From Ardenticatenaceae bacterium (GTDB lineage: Bacteria; Chloroflexota; Anaerolineae; Promineifilales; Promineifilaceae), in assembly GCA_011525915.1 (NCBI GenBank), contig WYBM01000015.1, positions 372,001 to 436,000 of the forward strand: a stretch of DNA of 64,000 nucleotides. The letters run 5' to 3'. The notes under the pieces are model-generated. The model was not told the DNA's origin, did no database searches, and saw only the letters and a list, made by a program, of their open reading frames with translations. Both the position numbers and the translations under genes were made by a program. Below, one piece after another: positions 34,685 to 44,682 of this stretch. How positions within the stretch are numbered: position 1 is the stretch's first letter; the number at the start of each line of letters is the position of its first letter.

Positions 34685-36118
34685 TCAACGATTGGGAACG
34701 CTGTTTGTGTCAGGGTTTAGAGCCAGGCGCGTCACGGCCGTGGCCAGCCCCACAAACAACCAGAAGGCGGTAACAGCGTGGTGAAATTCCAGGTTAAACA
34801 GATAGTGGTCAAAGACGCCGGCCACTAAACCGCCAATAAGTGCGGCATGCAGCCCCAGCCAAACCGGGTCTTTGTTCATATCTGCCTTAAAGAGTTGCCG
34901 GCTGAAGAAAGCATAACCAAATAACGTGCCCAACACAGCCAGGAAGGCCAACAACCCCACCAACCCCATGGTTTGGGCAATGGTCAGGTAAACGTTGGCC
35001 ACCCCCAGATAAATATCAATGTCCGGCGTCCCGGCAAAACCAACACCAAAAAATGGGTAACGTTGTACCAAAATAAGCGCATCTTTATACTCGCCAAAGC
35101 GCATTTGTGTGGCCAGGTCTTGCCCCTGCACGCCCTCCACAAAACGAGCCATATAACCCTGGGCCACCGGCAGCAGTAAAAAGAGCAGCCCAATGACCAC
35201 CATGTAGGGAATAAGCCGGCGGTAGCGGGCCAAAGCCACAAAGGCCAGCCCGGCGGCCAGCCCGGCCATAGCCCCGCGGGAAAAGGTGAGCACCAGCGCC
35301 AGAAAGATGACACCCACCATGCCCACGGTAAACCAGCGAGGGAACAACGGCCGTTTGGCCACCAACTGCGGCCCCGCCAAGGCCCCCAACATGAGCAGCA
35401 GCCCACCCAAAACATTTGGGTCTACTGACGTACCAATAGCCCGTTCAGACAGCGCCGGGTTCTCCTCAATATAACGAATGACCCAGCCGCCAGGATAGCC
35501 CAACCGCACCAGCATGTTCAACAGATCATTGGCCGTATTATCGGGCAGCAGCCACAGCCCAATGGCCAGCAGCGCCGCCCCCGCCCCGGCCAGCAGCAGC
35601 ACCTTTACCAGCCGCTCCAACTGCACCCAGGTACGGCCGTAATCAATAATGACAAAAACAAAAAGCAGGCTCAAAATCAGTTCAGCAAACTTGCGCAGCA
35701 GCGTGGGTGTCAATGGCCCGTTGCCCAGACCAAAAATAAAGGCAAAGATGGCCACAATAATAAAGATGAGCAGCGGCAGGGTGATGGGCGCGGTGATCAC
35801 GCGGCGCTGTTTGCCTGTTACCAACCCCAAGGCCCACACACCCACTACGGCGGCCAGGGCCAGGTCCAGAAAGGTGGGGGTCAGGCCAATGTCTATGGGC
35901 AAGGTGGCAAAAGGCAGCAGACAAATCACGGCAATGCCCCCCCAAAACCCTATCTCGATATCCCGCAGCACAATGATGGCGGCCGCCCCGGCCAACAGCA
36001 CTGCCAGCGCCGCCAATGGCCCGCCGTAAGCCAATAACAGCCCGGCCACCACGGCCGTGCCTCCTACCATCACCGCCAACGCCAGCGGCGAACGGGTGGG
36101 GTTTATCATTCGTTCCAT
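34685..36118 (-). CDS. O-antigen ligase/Wzy_C-family membrane protein
   Basis: A 477-residue protein with about eleven to twelve hydrophobic helices. The Wzy_C signature lies in LALVLTFSRGAMAGLAAGLAF (about residues 273-293), and the large outer loop follows with FGEYKDALILVQRYPFFGVG. Such proteins join or polymerise undecaprenyl-linked glycans at the outer face of the membrane. It is the last gene of the minus-strand glycan cluster and converges with the DDAH gene 12 bp away. Confidence 0.85.
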   Translation of the reverse strand: MERMINPTRSPLALAVMVGGTAVVAGLLLAYGGPLAALAVLLAGAAAIIVLRDIEIGFWGGIAVICLLPFATLPIDIGLTPTFLDLALAAVVGVWALGLVTGKQRRVITAPITLPLLIFIIVAIFAFIFGLGNGPLTPTLLRKFAELILSLLFVFVIIDYGRTWVQLERLVKVLLLAGAGAALLAIGLWLLPDNTANDLLNMLVRLGYPGGWVIRYIEENPALSERAIGTSVDPNVLGGLLLMLGALAGPQLVAKRPLFPRWFTVGMVGVIFLALVLTFSRGAMAGLAAGLAFVALARYRRLIPYMVVIGLLFLLLPVAQGYMARFVEGVQGQDLATQMRFGEYKDALILVQRYPFFGVGFAGTPDIDIYLGVANVYLTIAQTMGLVGLLAFLAVLGTLFGYAFFSRQLFKADMNKDPVWLGLHAALIGGLVAGVFDHYLFNLEFHHAVTAFWLFVGLATAVTRLALNPDTNSVPNR

Positions 36119-36149
36119 TTCCCCTCCAGGGTAACCGTTTCCTGAGGCA

Positions 36150-38513
36150 TTAATCCACCCGCAGCAGCGTCAATTCCAGGAAATCATCGGTGGGACGGCC
36201 GTCGGCCGTGATGCGTTGTAACCGCTGAAAGTCACCGCCGGCAGAAAGCGTATAAAGGCCAATAATCACCGGATACACCTCTGGCGGCGTATCGGTTTGT
36301 AAGGTCAGGGCCAACGGCACCGGCTGCGGGCGGCCCACCGGCCATTGAGAGGTGGGCACAGGTAAATCCATACTGGCCCAGCGGGTTGTCTCTTTGTCAA
36401 CCACCTGGGCGAAGAACGTATAATCTTCGTTGAGTACCCCATGCAGCTGCCAGTAAAGTGTCAGATCCACCGCCGCACCAGGCGGCGCCCGGCGCGGCGA
36501 CAGCGTGTAACCCACCAGTTCAAATCCTTTTTCAAATTGTATCGATAGGGGATTGGGGGTATTGCCGGGCACGGCCGTCAGTGGCAATGTGGCCAACGTC
36601 ACCGCAGCTTGCTGTACAGGCAGGTCACTCTCGGTCACGGGCAGGCGCTCGTCGGTGACAAAGTCATACAAACCTACAGTTAAAGCCAGGTCAGCGGGGG
36701 CTACGGCCGTGGCCGGCACGGTGAGCACATGGCGGGTTACCACGCGCTCACCGGGCAATAAAAGCGATGTAGGGCGCAGCCCCTGGCCAGGGTACATATC
36801 GCGCTGGGCAATAGGGCGTTCCAACACCGGGTCATTGAGGTGCACAAAGATGCTCCACGGGCGATCCATAGGCTGCATCACCTGCCAGGCCAACGTCACC
36901 CAGAGGGTATCACCGGGCTGCACGGCCGTAGGTGTGACCTCATACCCCACCAGCATCAATGCATCCCCAAAGAACGCCGCCATACGTTCTGGAGGCGCAT
37001 CAAACTGGGGCGGTTGGTAAGACGGCCGTATCCACAAAAACGGCGCCATCAGGGCCACCCCAAACAGAAAAGTACTGGCGCCAGCCACCAGCCAACTGGC
37101 CGGCCGACGTGGCAGCCAGCCGACCAGCCCCACTACCAGCAGCACTGTCAGCGACGAGAGCGCCGTAAACACCAGCCGCCCCTGAGAAGACCATGTCGTC
37201 GTGGCCCATTGGATCAGCCCTACCACCACGGCCGTGGCAAAGAGCAGGCAAACGATGAGGGCAAAATAACGTTCTACCAAATTCAAAAGAGCGGGGAACA
37301 AAGATCGGACAGTAAAGGGCATTTCTTTAACCTCCAATCTCCAATCTCTAACTTTCTTGGCCGCGTAAACTACAAAACCGGCCACACTGGCCAGCAGAAG
37401 GCTGTTTAACACCGTATAAATCCAGGCGGCCATAGGCACATTTACGCCGCCGAACAGCCCCCAGTAAGCCATCATAAAACCGCGGCGTTCGCTCCACAAT
37501 TGGGCCAATGAGGCCGGGTGCGCTCGCTGCCCCAACACGGCAATAAAAGCATTCCAGCCCAGAAAATCACCATAAAGCTGAAGGTTGCGCCCATACCACC
37601 AGCCAGCAATCATCACCACAGGCACCATCATCCCCAGAAAGACGAGGATGGTTTTGGCGAACGTGATGAGGTACGGCCGTACGCGGTAAGCGGTCATTGG
37701 GCCTGGTTGATGACGCCGGACATCTGACGCCTGCCACTGCGATACAAACGCCGTGCCCAGGGCAATGGGAAAGAGGCCAAACGTGCCCTCCTTTGTCAAC
37801 ACGGCCAGGCCAATGACCACACCAATCAGCAGCCAATACAGCCCGTAAACGGTAAGCGGCAATCGGTGAACGATATAGCCATTACCGACAACCGATAACC
37901 GACGGTTAACCATACGGATCATCAGCAGGAGAGCCAATGAGGCTAAGGGAATGGCCAGATTATCATTATTAACCGAGGCACTGATGAAGATGAACATGGG
38001 CAAGAAGGCATTGACGGCCGTTGCTCCCAGACGTATCTCCGGGCGATGCGGCTCTACCTCGCGGGCAATGAGGTAAGTAAGGGTCACCGTAACCGCCCCC
38101 AACAACACGGAGAAGAGGCGCACCAGCCGCACCGCCAATAACGTACCCTGCCACGGATTCCAGGCGGGATCATGGATGGTCAGGTTAATGTTGCCATCGA
38201 CGGTGATGATACCATTATCGACATGAGGGTTTTCCCAGCGCACCCATGACATGTCTGAGGTATCAATCCAGAAGGTAAGGGCTGCCGCCAGAGCGTAGTA
38301 AAGCGGCGGCTGGCTGGCTTCCTGTTTCCATGGCCCGGCCAGCGCCGGGTCAAAGACCTGTACCGGCAGCGGGTTGCCGTCAGCCAGGTGTTGCACCATA
38401 GGATAATGCCACAATTCATCAGAAGCTTCAAAAACGGGGGTGATCATGGTATACGCCGCGCCAAGCAGCATAAAAAGGCTGAGGATCAGCACAAGCCAGC
38501 GTTTTTCGGTCAT
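36150..38513 (-). CDS. DUF2142/GT-C-like membrane protein with two C-terminal beta-sandwich domains
   Basis: A 787-residue protein with about ten helices in the first 480 residues. Near the N-terminus, FEASDELWHYPMVQHLADG matches the acidic loop of DUF2142/GT-C transferases; WKQEASQPPLYYAL is the following PPLYY loop. The tail has two copies of the sandwich domain also present in the 25040 gene (MLVGYEVTPTAVQPGDTLWV and FELVGYTLSPRRAPPGAAVD). Two hydrophilic loops (about residues 201-222 and 390-402) are encoded by short simple repeats like those seen between genes, an apparent in-frame repeat invasion. It is likely a polyprenyl-sugar-dependent transferase. Confidence 0.68.
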   Translation of the reverse strand: MTEKRWLVLILSLFMLLGAAYTMITPVFEASDELWHYPMVQHLADGNPLPVQVFDPALAGPWKQEASQPPLYYALAAALTFWIDTSDMSWVRWENPHVDNGIITVDGNINLTIHDPAWNPWQGTLLAVRLVRLFSVLLGAVTVTLTYLIAREVEPHRPEIRLGATAVNAFLPMFIFISASVNNDNLAIPLASLALLLMIRMVNRRLSVVGNGYIVHRLPLTVYGLYWLLIGVVIGLAVLTKEGTFGLFPIALGTAFVSQWQASDVRRHQPGPMTAYRVRPYLITFAKTILVFLGMMVPVVMIAGWWYGRNLQLYGDFLGWNAFIAVLGQRAHPASLAQLWSERRGFMMAYWGLFGGVNVPMAAWIYTVLNSLLLASVAGFVVYAAKKVRDWRLEVKEMPFTVRSLFPALLNLVERYFALIVCLLFATAVVVGLIQWATTTWSSQGRLVFTALSSLTVLLVVGLVGWLPRRPASWLVAGASTFLFGVALMAPFLWIRPSYQPPQFDAPPERMAAFFGDALMLVGYEVTPTAVQPGDTLWVTLAWQVMQPMDRPWSIFVHLNDPVLERPIAQRDMYPGQGLRPTSLLLPGERVVTRHVLTVPATAVAPADLALTVGLYDFVTDERLPVTESDLPVQQAAVTLATLPLTAVPGNTPNPLSIQFEKGFELVGYTLSPRRAPPGAAVDLTLYWQLHGVLNEDYTFFAQVVDKETTRWASMDLPVPTSQWPVGRPQPVPLALTLQTDTPPEVYPVIIGLYTLSAGGDFQRLQRITADGRPTDDFLELTLLRVD

Positions 38514-38568
38514 AGGCGGCTGATTGTACCTCTCTCAAAAAGGGCTGACACCTATGTTCAAAAAACGT

Positions 38569-39759
38569 TTAGGGTACGGTTTGCAGTTGCTGGAAAAAAG
38601 TGGCGGTACGGGCAGCGATCTTGTCCCAGGTAAACTGGCCGGCCAGCCGGGCGGCGGCCGTTTCCAGCCGGGCCCGCTGTGCAGGTTCGGTCAATAACAC
38701 CTGAACAGCCTGAGCCAACGCGGCGCTGTCATCTACGGGCACAAACCAGACGTTTTCGCCGGGCACCAGTTCGGGTATGGGGGCTGCCGGTTGGGTGGTG
38801 ACAAGGGCACGGCCGTGGGCCAGTGCGGCCATTAACGTCCCTCGCCGCAAAGAGACGCCGTCCCGGTAGGGCATCACCATCAAGTCTACCGCCTTTAAGT
38901 AAGCCGAAACGTGATGTTCAGGCACAAAGCCCGTCCAATGCACCCGTTCCGCCAATTGCAAATCAGCGATCAGCCCGTCTAAGCGGGCAAAAAAAGCCTG
39001 ATTGTTGGCTTCATCACTGCTGCCGGTGCGCCCACCAATAAAAACAAGATGTACATTGGTGGGCAGGCTGGCCAGCGCCCGCAGCAAGACATCGGCACCT
39101 TTGCTGGTATGTAAAAACCCAAAGTAACCCAGGAGGCAGTCACCTTCTACCAGGCCTAATTCCCGGCGTACGGCCGTGATTTCGGCAGGGTCTACCTCTC
39201 GGGCTTGAATATTGCTGCCGATAGGAATTTGGACAACAGAGCGTGAGCGCAAAGAGACAAGTGATTGATAATCTTCAGGGTTGGTGGCAATGACACCGTG
39301 AGCCTGTCTGGCCATAAAGCTTACGGCCGTGCGCCGCAGCCGCCCCGCTTTGGGGAAAAGATAGGGCACGCGCAAATCATGGAAGGTGACAACAGTGCGG
39401 GTGATATGATGAAGCCGCCAGGGCAGCAGGTTGATGGCGGCACTGTTCATGTTATACGCGGCTGCCTGGTATTGGATATTAACGACGTCAAAGTCGTAGC
39501 GCAGCGCCCAATCAGCAATTTTAGCAACAGAAGGCCAGCGCCAGCGATGAATGACGGGGTAAAGTTGGGCAAATGGCAAAGTAAATGGTTCCCCAGCTTT
39601 GTGTTTTTGGGTTGGGTCTGGTGACGGCCGTGCTCCCCGCCCTGTCATGACGTGAATTTCATGCCCTTGTGTTGTGAGCGCTTTTGCCAGTTCCCAGGTA
39701 AAGGCACCTACACCACCCGCTAGGGGCGGAAACTCACCGGTAACAATGCCAATCTTCAT
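38569..39759 (-). CDS. Glycosyltransferase family 4 (GT-B fold)
   Basis: A 396-residue cytoplasmic sugar transferase. The N-terminal glycine-rich GEFPPLAGGVGAFTWELAKA loop and the C-terminal nucleotide-sugar-binding domain (LLGYFGFLHTSKGADVLLRA, then VMPYRDGVSLRRGTLMAALA) are typical of GT4. In GT4 the second Glu of the EX7E motif is often conserved; here the corresponding stretch has SLRRGTL, so that motif looks altered. It belongs to the surface-glycan operon; sugar and acceptor are unknown. Confidence 0.88.
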   Translation of the reverse strand: MKIGIVTGEFPPLAGGVGAFTWELAKALTTQGHEIHVMTGRGARPSPDPTQKHKAGEPFTLPFAQLYPVIHRWRWPSVAKIADWALRYDFDVVNIQYQAAAYNMNSAAINLLPWRLHHITRTVVTFHDLRVPYLFPKAGRLRRTAVSFMARQAHGVIATNPEDYQSLVSLRSRSVVQIPIGSNIQAREVDPAEITAVRRELGLVEGDCLLGYFGFLHTSKGADVLLRALASLPTNVHLVFIGGRTGSSDEANNQAFFARLDGLIADLQLAERVHWTGFVPEHHVSAYLKAVDLMVMPYRDGVSLRRGTLMAALAHGRALVTTQPAAPIPELVPGENVWFVPVDDSAALAQAVQVLLTEPAQRARLETAAARLAGQFTWDKIAARTATFFQQLQTVP

Positions 39760-39762
39760 AAA

Positions 39763-39829
39763 AAGTTGCCCATGGTAGGCTGCAGGTGGTAAGCCTATGG
39801 GTTAACTTGCCACCTGCCGCTGGCAACTT
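39763..39829. repeat. Nested inverted repeat between glycosyltransferase and RHH-like gene
   Basis: AAGTTGCC (39763-39770) pairs with GGCAACTT (39822-39829), and GCAGGTGG (39782-39789) with CCACCTGC (39810-39817). CCCATGGTAGGC and GCCTATGGG provide an alternative inner pairing. It may end or regulate the upstream part of the glycan transcript. Confidence 0.6.
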
Positions 39830-39834
39830 GCCAT

Positions 39835-40185
39835 CTATAACATGGCATCTTCAGGACTGATGGGGTGACCGCGCCACTTAAGCAGCGAGAGGGCATAGGT
39901 ACGGCGCAAATAGGAAAAATCAGCCTTACGGTGAAGCTCTGTCTGATTCTTCGGCTCCGGCCAATTACCATCGGCGATTTTCATCAAATCCTTGTCGCTG
40001 AGGCTGTTTAAGAAGATCAGGTCGTCGTGGAACGCTTCAGGCACTTTACTGAGTGTTGGTGGCATACCAGATTGAATGCACTGCATAATGACTTCTTGGA
40101 GGGGCCACTTGGAGGCATCGGCCATTTCCTTCAGTAGCATGTAATCGGTAGCGGACAACTCAATGGTGACTTTGTGGGTTTTCAT
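39835..40185 (-). CDS. Small protein, possible ribbon-helix-helix DNA-binding fold
   Basis: A 116-residue protein I do not recognise. The N-terminus KTHKVTIELSATDYMLLKEM, with alternating residues then a helix, and the following helix WPLQEVIMQCIQSG resemble a ribbon-helix-helix or CopG-type dimerisation region. The C-terminal half (DLIFLNSLSDKDLMKIADG to DFSYLRRTYALSLLKWRG) is helical. A good ribosome site GAGGTGAG precedes the ATG, and it starts 12 bp after the GT2 gene, so it is a real member of the operon. No toxin-like partner is adjacent. Confidence 0.6.
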   Translation of the reverse strand: MKTHKVTIELSATDYMLLKEMADASKWPLQEVIMQCIQSGMPPTLSKVPEAFHDDLIFLNSLSDKDLMKIADGNWPEPKNQTELHRKADFSYLRRTYALSLLKWRGHPISPEDAML

Positions 40186-40197
40186 GGTCTCACCTCT

Positions 40198-41151
40198 TTA
40201 ATATCCGGCCGGGCGTAAGCCAGACCGTAGAACTAACCAATAGGCCCTGACGCGCTGCCAGCGCAACGGCCGTTTATGACCCAATATACCTTTTATCCCT
40301 TCCAGGCCCAGCTGCCATAAGTAGTTAACCAGCAGAAAAAGGCGCAAGAGCATGGCCGGGGCCCGACCGTGATACGAACGAAAGTACCGTAACTTGGCCT
40401 GATTAAAATAGATATGACGCTGCGCCACCACCTGCTCACTGCTTTTGCCCTGGTAATGGGTGACACGTGCTGCCGGTAGATAAACCACCCGCCAGCCTGC
40501 ATCTTTGATACGGCGGCACCAATCCAGCTCTTCCGAGTACATAAAATAAGCCTCATCCAGGCCACCAAGGTGGTCAGCAAGCGCACGCCGTGTCATCAGG
40601 CACGCCCCCATCACCCAATCGACGTCCGCCGTCTGATCATCCGGCAAATCCTGGGCGTAATAATGCTTCAACACATGCTGGGGTGCCCAAGGCTGCAGCC
40701 AGGTACTTTCAAAAAATGCGGTTGTTAAATTCGGGAATCGTCGCCGTGACGATTGTACCGTTCCATCTCCGTTTAGCAATTGCGCACCCACCACACCTAC
40801 ATCTTGGTGATTGTCCAGATAATCCACCATAATCTTCAAAGCATGATCATGAATGACGGTATCAGGATTAAGGAGTAGTATATAACGGCCGTGCGCTTTG
40901 GCAATCCCCATATTATTCCCACGGGGAAAGCCTACATTCTCATCACAGGCCAGCAGTGTCACCCAGGGGAACTCGGCGGCCACCATTGCCGGGCTGCCAT
41001 CGGTGGAAGCGCTGTCTACCACAATGAGTTCCACAGCCAGCCCTCCCTGCTCACGGGCGACAGAATGCAAACAATCGCGCAGCAAATCTTTCACATTCCA
41101 ACTGACAATCACAACAGATAACTCGTAGGTGACTGTTGGCTGCTCAGTCAT
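40198..41151 (-). CDS. Glycosyltransferase family 2, rhamnosyltransferase-like
   Basis: A 317-residue GT-A enzyme. LSVVIVSWNVKDLLRDCLHS and VDSASTDGSPAMV form the nucleotide-sugar site, LLNPDTVIHDHAL contains the metal-binding DXD-like element, and DWVMGACLMTRRALADHLGG with DEAYFMYSEELDWCRRIKDA is the acceptor-side ED motif typical of rhamnosyl and galactofuranosyl transferases. It overlaps the tatD gene by 8 bp, which suggests coupled translation. It acts in the cytoplasm on the growing surface glycan. Confidence 0.9.
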   Translation of the reverse strand: MTEQPTVTYELSVVIVSWNVKDLLRDCLHSVAREQGGLAVELIVVDSASTDGSPAMVAAEFPWVTLLACDENVGFPRGNNMGIAKAHGRYILLLNPDTVIHDHALKIMVDYLDNHQDVGVVGAQLLNGDGTVQSSRRRFPNLTTAFFESTWLQPWAPQHVLKHYYAQDLPDDQTADVDWVMGACLMTRRALADHLGGLDEAYFMYSEELDWCRRIKDAGWRVVYLPAARVTHYQGKSSEQVVAQRHIYFNQAKLRYFRSYHGRAPAMLLRLFLLVNYLWQLGLEGIKGILGHKRPLRWQRVRAYWLVLRSGLRPAGY

Positions 41152-41950
41152 TCCACGTCACCTTCGCAAATAAGCGCCGTGCGTTTTGGGTGGTGTGGTG
41201 AGCAAAGACGGCCGACTCCATCTCCCTTTCCTGGGCAATCCGTGCCGCCACATGAGCTACAAAAGCGGGTTCATTGCGTGACGGCCGTTTGCCCCGCCCC
41301 CCCTGACCGTTTATTTCCGGCGCTAAAAACGGCGCATCTGTTTCTACCACGATCCTATCCAGCGGTACACGGGCGGCAATCTGGCGCAGTTCGTCCGCTT
41401 TTTTATACGTCACCGGTCCGGTAAACCCCAGATAAAAGCCCATCACCAGTACCTGTTGTGCCGTCTGCCAATCGGCGGCAAAAGAATGCAGTACGCCGGG
41501 TTGGGCAGTGCCGTTTAGAGGCGATGCCGCCAACAGACGCACCACATCTGCGCTTGCCTGCCGGTTGTGGACAATCACCGGCAGGCCCAACGCTGCCGCC
41601 AGGTCTAGCTGCAGGGCAAAGGCATGGTGCTGTGTAGACTTTGGCGACTTGTCCCAATAATAATCCAGGCCAATTTCACCAATAGCCACCACCTTCTCAT
41701 GCTGAGCCAGGTCACGCAGCTCAGCCAACCAGTTATGTTGCCACGCGGCCGTGGCGTTAGGATGTACCCCCACGGCCGCAAAGAGCTGTGAATGCCGCTC
41801 GGCCAGCTGTAGTATCCCCCGGCAGTTTTCTAAATCAATGGCCGGTATGATGATGCGCCGTACACCGGCTGCGGCGGCCCGCGCCAGCACCGCGTCCCGG
41901 TCATTGTCAAAACGCGCAAAATCCAGATGGCAGTGGGTGTCTATAAGCAT
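41144..41950 (-). CDS. tatD: TatD-family metal-dependent deoxyribonuclease
   Basis: A 268-residue TIM-barrel hydrolase. Metal ligands are seen in DTHCHLDF (residues 4-11), GEIGLDYYWD, VIVHNR, HSFAA and VETDAPFLAP. TatD proteins are 3'-5' DNases or D-aminoacyl-tRNA-deacylase-like housekeeping enzymes. Its placement in the glycan cluster is probably incidental. A tandem 15-bp repeat array lies directly upstream of its start. Confidence 0.92.
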   Translation of the reverse strand: MLIDTHCHLDFARFDNDRDAVLARAAAAGVRRIIIPAIDLENCRGILQLAERHSQLFAAVGVHPNATAAWQHNWLAELRDLAQHEKVVAIGEIGLDYYWDKSPKSTQHHAFALQLDLAAALGLPVIVHNRQASADVVRLLAASPLNGTAQPGVLHSFAADWQTAQQVLVMGFYLGFTGPVTYKKADELRQIAARVPLDRIVVETDAPFLAPEINGQGGRGKRPSRNEPAFVAHVAARIAQEREMESAVFAHHTTQNARRLFAKVTWND

Positions 41951-41957
41951 CTGTATT

Positions 41958-42042
41958 CAGTGTTCAGTAAGTCAGTGTTCAGTAAGTCAGTGTTCAGTAA
42001 GTCAGTGTTCAGTAAGTCAGTGTTCAGTAGGGCGGTGTTCAG
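41958..42042 (+). repeat. Tandem repeat, 15-bp unit, about five and a half copies
   Basis: CAGTGTTCAGTAAGT is repeated perfectly four times from 41958 to 42017, followed by a variant copy ending in AGGG and a partial one. Unit length is a multiple of three, so the array stays open in one frame, but I see no gene. It is immediately upstream of tatD. Confidence 0.9.
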
Positions 42043-42054
42043 AGAGAGCAGCTG

Positions 42055-42159
42055 ACTAGTACCAGTAACCAGAAGTCCGTCATCAGTTTTCAGTAGACTA
42101 TTTCCAGAGGTAGGCCAGCACTGAAAACTGGTCACTGATGACTGAAAACTGATACTAGT
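42055..42159 (+). repeat. Dispersed inverted-repeat element, family A copy 3 (best preserved)
   Basis: Ends are imperfect terminal inverted repeats: ACTAGTACCAGT at the left and ACTGATACTAGT at the right. Internal arms TTTTCAGT and ACTGAAAA flank the core TATTTCCAGAGGTAGGCCAG. About 105 bp in all, with no coding capacity, so MITE-like. Confidence 0.8.
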
Positions 42160-42182
42160 GACCTGCGGCATACTTCCTTTCT

Positions 42183-43601
42183 TTATTGCAAACCAGCCAG
42201 ACGCAGGCCGTCCTCTAAAATCGGCTGCACCTTATCCTCGTGGGTTGTTTCGCAGTAGACACGAATGATCGGCTCTGTGCCGCTGAAACGCACCAGCAGC
42301 CAGCCGCCGTCCTCCATCACAAACTGGTGGCCATCAATGGTGACAATGTCTGTCACCTTTAAGCCGCCAATGGTCGCCGGTTTAGCCGAGGCCACGTTGT
42401 GTAAAATTTCAGCCCGCTGCTCCTGGTCAAACGTGGAATCTACCCGATTGTAATAATGCGGCCCCACCAGGGCGAACAGTGCCGCCAGTAATTCTGAGGG
42501 CTTCTTGCCTGTCAGCCGCATCATGTCCAGCATGTACAACCCGGCCAGAATGCCATCACGCTCTGGCACATGCCCACGAAAAGCATAGCCGCCGCTCTCT
42601 TCCCCGCCAATTAGGCCATCCACTTCTACCATCTTAGGGGCGATGTACTTAAAACCCACACCGGTTTCGTACACTGGCACATCATAAATTTTAGCCAGCT
42701 TGTTCAGCATTTTAGTGGTGGACACAGTCTTGACAATGGGGCCACGCAGACCACGCACCTCTAACAAGTAATAGCCCATCAGCCCATAAATACGCAGCTG
42801 ATCCATAAAGTCACCGTTTTCATCACCAAACCCCACTCGATCGGCGTCACCATCGTTGATGATGGCCACATCTGCCCCCATCTGGCTGACAAAACTAAGG
42901 CCGTGGTCGACGTTTGGCGGAATGGGTTCAGGGCGTATCATGTGAGGGTAGATCGGGTTGCGCTCGTTGTGGACTTCGGTGATGCGGGTATCGCCGCCAG
43001 CCAGCAAACGGGGAAACCAACCGGCGCCATTGCCCCACATACAATCCACCAGCACGTTAAAGCCGGCCTTTTTAATAGGGTCGATGTCAATGAGACGGTG
43101 TAGTTGGGCGATATACGCGGGGGCAGCGTCAAATTTTTGCACACGGCCGTCGTGCAGCGCATCCTCTAATTTCATCCGCTTCACACCAGAACTATCTGGA
43201 ATAGCCGCCTCAATCTTCTTCAAATCTGCCGGGGGAATAGCCCCGCCGCGGGGATCACGCACTTTAAAGCCGCAATCCCAATACGGGTTATGACTGGCCG
43301 TGATATTAATGGCGCCACCGGCCTGCTTGTCTACGGCCGCATAGGAGATTGTCGGCGTGGGGGTAGCCTCTTCTGTCAGCCAGACACGAATACCGTTGGC
43401 CGCCAGCACTTCGGCCGCCGCCGCCGCAAAAAATTCCGCCTGAAAACGTTTATCATGCCCCACCACAATGCCTTTCTCCGCCAGCCCCTGCTGGTGTAGA
43501 AAGTGGGCAAATCCCTGGGTGCAGCGGCGCACATTATCAAAAGTATAATCATCACCAATACGGCCGCGCCAGCCGTCGGTACCAAATTTAATATCGCTCA
43601 T
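42183..43601 (-). CDS. Phosphoglucomutase/phosphomannomutase (alpha-D-phosphohexomutase)
   Basis: A 472-residue four-domain mutase interconverting hexose-1- and hexose-6-phosphates. The phosphoserine loop is [14 protein letters not shown] with Ser103; the metal loop is [11 protein letters not shown]; the sugar loop is [10 protein letters not shown]; the phosphate loop near the end is [14 protein letters not shown]. It likely supplies mannose-1-phosphate or glucose-1-phosphate for nucleotide sugars used by this glycan cluster. Specificity between glucose and mannose cannot be settled from sequence alone. Confidence 0.92.
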   Translation of the reverse strand: MSDIKFGTDGWRGRIGDDYTFDNVRRCTQGFAHFLHQQGLAEKGIVVGHDKRFQAEFFAAAAAEVLAANGIRVWLTEEATPTPTISYAAVDKQAGGAINITASHNPYWDCGFKVRDPRGGAIPPADLKKIEAAIPDSSGVKRMKLEDALHDGRVQKFDAAPAYIAQLHRLIDIDPIKKAGFNVLVDCMWGNGAGWFPRLLAGGDTRITEVHNERNPIYPHMIRPEPIPPNVDHGLSFVSQMGADVAIINDGDADRVGFGDENGDFMDQLRIYGLMGYYLLEVRGLRGPIVKTVSTTKMLNKLAKIYDVPVYETGVGFKYIAPKMVEVDGLIGGEESGGYAFRGHVPERDGILAGLYMLDMMRLTGKKPSELLAALFALVGPHYYNRVDSTFDQEQRAEILHNVASAKPATIGGLKVTDIVTIDGHQFVMEDGGWLLVRFSGTEPIIRVYCETTHEDKVQPILEDGLRLAGLQ

Positions 43602-43618
43602 CTGTCCTTCCTGTGCAG

Positions 43619-43684
43619 TAACCAGTGTTCAGTATTCAGTAATCAGTGAACACTGGCCTACTGAATACTGGCCTACTGAATACT
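43619..43684 (+). repeat. Hairpin-forming CAGTGTTCAGTATTCAGT-type repeat
   Basis: CCAGTGTTCA (43622-43631) and TGAACACTGG (43647-43656) form a perfect 10-bp stem; CTACTGAATACTGGC is then tandemly repeated. It belongs to the same sequence family as the 41958 array and the repeats inside uvrA. It lies between gmd and the mutase gene. Confidence 0.7.
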
Positions 43685-43685
43685 C

Positions 43686-44675
<990 letters not shown>

Positions 44676-44682
44676 TTATCAT

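Noticed and set aside
39835-40185. Toxin-antitoxin module
   Set aside because: The ribbon-helix-helix-like protein has no toxin-like neighbour; the adjacent genes are glycosyltransferases.
41751-42059. Plus-strand frame encoding repeated QCSVS
   Set aside because: It only reads through the tandem DNA repeat and the opposite strand of tatD; no start context or conserved part.
41958-42159. Possible CRISPR array
   Set aside because: The 15-bp units are contiguous, without unique spacers, and the adjacent element is a single inverted-repeat copy. No cas genes are present.
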